Assembly (NCBI GenBank): GCA_009694375.1
Contig: SHVB01000020.1
Location: forward strand, 1 to 42,550
DNA length: 42,550 nt
Reading direction: 5' to 3'
Source of the DNA: Acidimicrobiia bacterium
GTDB taxonomy: Bacteria > Actinomycetota > Acidimicrobiia > Acidimicrobiales > VFJN01
Below, piece after piece: positions 41,425 to 42,550 of the stretch (position 1 is the stretch's first letter; the number at the start of each line of letters is the position of its first letter). The translations under genes were made by a program, and so were the position numbers. The notes below the pieces were generated by a model. That model searched no databases. It was given only the letters and a program-made list of their open reading frames with translations, and was not told where the DNA came from.

Positions 41425-41707
41425 GGCGCTGTTGCGTTCGCGGCAGCCGGGGCGCGGTTCTATGGGGGAGCGGACGCGATCAGGTGTCAGGCCTCTCGTG
41501 CGAGTTCGTCGAACGCAGCCGCGACTGTGAGCCCAGGGAGGGCGTGGGTGGCGAGTTCGTAGTGGCCTCGTCGGAGGTTCTGCATGAAGGTATGACCTCG
41601 GTTCAACTCCAGACCCCGACCCGGTCTGGATCGGTGGACACGAACGGAGGCGCTTCATCCCGCGAGCCTCGCCGAGGAGCGATGGCCAGCGCGAACGCAA
41701 CAGACCC
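41425..41707 (-). mobile_element. IS6-family-derived miniature element (internally deleted)
   Basis: Both ends carry inverted repeats: GGCGCTGTTGCGTTCGCGG (41425-41443) and, on the other strand, GGGTCTGTTGCGTTCGCGC (41707 back to 41689), identical over 14 consecutive bases and matching the GGGTCTGTTGC type of IS6-family ends. The 283-bp interior keeps only the transposase C-terminus. No matching 8-bp target duplication is seen (TGACTGAC on the left, GTTCGCTA on the right). It resembles a miniature non-autonomous derivative that would need a complete IS6 element elsewhere. Confidence 0.72.
41487..41640 (-). pseudogene. C-terminal remnant of an IS6-family transposase
   Basis: A minus-strand reading frame ending at the stop 41487-41489 encodes RGLELNRGHTFMQNLRRGH then YELATHALPGLTVAAAFDEL, the conserved tail of IS6-type DDE transposases (RGHxFxQNLRRGHYEL). 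The catalytic DDE domain and the N-terminus are missing, and no in-frame start gives an intact protein. Confidence 0.7.
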
Positions 41708-41816
41708 GTTCGCTAAGGACCTGAAGGTGGATCTCAACCGCTTACGGCCGCAGCGGACTTCCGCCTGGAGTCCTCCATCTGATCGGGAATAACGACGGCC
41801 GTTGGTGACTTAAAGG
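41708..41816. other. spacer between the IS6 derivative and the secreted-protein leader
   Basis: 109 bp with no supportable gene. It includes the palindromes ACGGCCGT near 41795 and TGGAGTCCTCCA near 41766, which could be protein-binding sites, but nothing that can be named. Confidence 0.4.
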
Positions 41817-41873
41817 GGATGATTGACCACGGAGAGTGAGCTATCGCAATCATCCGAAAGGGATGATGTTTTT
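41817..41873 (+). promoter_or_regulatory. attenuator-like mutually exclusive hairpins
   Basis: GGATGATTG (41817-41825) can pair with CAATCATCC (41847-41855) over 9 bp. The same middle segment can instead pair with GGATGAT (41861-41867) through ATCATCC (41849-41855) and a GAAAG loop, and that hairpin is followed by five T (41869-41873), like an intrinsic terminator. The arrangement is antiterminator versus terminator in a leader upstream of the GTG at 41902. If transcribed, it would need a promoter upstream of 41817, which I could not place with confidence. Confidence 0.55.
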
Positions 41874-41901
41874 GTCGTGACCGCACGGCAGCGTTCGCGC
41901 C

Positions 41902-42550
41902 GTGCAAAACGTTCGCGGTGCCACACTGGCTTGCCTTCTCCTCGCCGTGGCACTCAGCCCGGTAGCGACCGAAACCGCTGGCGGAGCCCTGAGATCGCCG
42001 TCCCCCTCCCAACCTCGGGTGAAGCCACCGTCGAGCGTGGTACTGAGTGTGTCGGTTGCGCCTTCGTCCTGGCTCGCGGGCGCGCGGGTGACGGTCACCG
42101 ACCGTCACGGCGCGAGCGTGCAGGGGGTGACCAACTCGGTGGGGCACCTGTCCGTGTCGCTCGCCGGCATGAAGAACGATCGGTGGCCGTTGCGCGTCGT
42201 GACGGAGGCGGGGACGGTTGCCGGGCAGCGGTTCGGTGGCCATCTGCAGGCCTACGCCTGGAACCCCGGCGTGACGCATCTCAACCTGTGGTCGACTGCG
42301 GCCGCGCGGATCGCGGGCGAGGGGCGCGGCAAGAGCTCGCCGAGCGAGAAGAACTGGTCGTCCGCCTTCGAGCGGGTGCGGACGGCGCTCGGGATCTCCG
42401 TGTCCGCATCCGCCGCGGTGCTCGAGGGGGGAAACCGCCACCTCGACGGTGGGCGGCTCGAAGCCAGGGTGGCCGCCGAGGGTGGCTGGGGCACGGACGC
42501 CTACGACAAGCTGGTCGCGGACGTCGTGCGGGCCGCCGAGAAGAAGTCAG
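41902..42550 (+). CDS. Secreted protein of unknown function (partial, 5' end)
   Basis: An open frame from GTG 41902 runs without a stop to the window edge, at least 216 residues, and is not closed in this window. The N-terminus MQNVRGATLACLLLAVALSP is a signal peptide with likely cleavage after VATETAGGA. Then comes a Ser/Pro-rich stretch, a Val/Ser-rich part that could form beta strands (SVVLSVSVAPSSWLAGARV), and a region with WNPGVTHLNLWSTAAARIAG and WSSAFERVRTALGISV. No known domain is recognised. The preceding leader has attenuator-like hairpins. It diverges from the LuxR regulator, so that regulator could control it, which is inference. Confidence 0.65.
   Translation, partial: MQNVRGATLACLLLAVALSPVATETAGGALRSPSPSQPRVKPPSSVVLSVSVAPSSWLAGARVTVTDRHGASVQGVTNSVGHLSVSLAGMKNDRWPLRVVTEAGTVAGQRFGGHLQAYAWNPGVTHLNLWSTAAARIAGEGRGKSSPSEKNWSSAFERVRTALGISVSASAAVLEGGNRHLDGGRLEARVAAEGGWGTDAYDKLVADVVRAAEKKS

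Noticed and set aside
41590-41625. tRNA-like GGTTCAACTCC segment as attR
   Set aside because: It matches only a few T-arm bases and lies within the IS6 remnant; no extended identity with the tRNA-Pro 3' end.
41236-41700. 154-codon minus-strand frame
   Set aside because: It runs through the IS6-derived element in a frame different from the transposase tail and is Arg/Pro-rich.
41734-42441. 235-codon minus-strand frame
   Set aside because: It is antisense to the open secreted-protein frame, which has a signal peptide and no stop to the window edge.

Overview
The window is GC-rich DNA from a high-GC Gram-positive bacterium. The gene order tlyA-nadK-recN-steA-steB, pyrG-NUDIX-xerD and scpA-scpB-rluB-cmk-der matches, with insertions and losses, the Mycobacterium tuberculosis block around Rv1694-Rv1713. 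That points to Actinobacteriota. Extra envelope genes inserted after steB and repeated leaderless-type promoters suggest a deep-branching class such as Acidimicrobiia; this class-level placement is inference.

Layout. (1) 1-12714 (+): the tail of a repeat-rich protein, then a tightly overlapping run of tlyA (rRNA methyltransferase), nadK, recN, steA, steB, murJ, two tandem giant membrane proteins with degenerate alkaline-phosphatase-like heads, and a divergent MraY/WecA-like protein. This looks like a cell-envelope/septum module. (2) 12684-19243: a GT-C glycosyltransferase (-), pyrG, a NUDIX hydrolase, xerD, a DksA-like zinc protein, an HD protein, and trpS (-). (3) 19323-25645 (+): scpA-scpB-rluB, then aroH-tyrA-aroA (aromatic amino acids), cmk and a PlsC-like acyltransferase. 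(4) 25642-34962: an HD/diiron-type protein and ispH (-), a PDZ-radical SAM protein and der (+), a class V aminotransferase (-) divergent from a MerB-like protein (+), a SpoIIE phosphatase, an acyl-CoA carboxylase beta subunit and a small zinc-ribbon membrane protein. (5) 35002-42550: tRNA-Pro(GGG) followed by accessory DNA. This holds an excisionase-like HTH gene, a Prim-Pol/SF3 helicase replication protein, a large palindrome, an HNH nuclease, a transposase N-terminal scar, a LAL-type LuxR regulator (-), an internally deleted IS6-type element and the start of a secreted protein. No integrase is visible, so this looks like a decayed integrative element or phage satellite at the tRNA-Pro site.

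Regulation is the most striking feature of the core part. Most transcription-unit starts carry TANNNT exactly 6-8 nt upstream of an ATG or GTG, the layout of leaderless mRNAs. Two short upstream ORFs overlap the starts of their downstream genes: a 13-codon leader before pyrG whose end contains an SD-masking hairpin, and an 18-codon leader before recN with three consecutive Cys codons. In the tRNA-Pro accessory region the genes are Shine-Dalgarno-led or preceded by hairpin switches, including an attenuator-like structure before the last, secreted protein.
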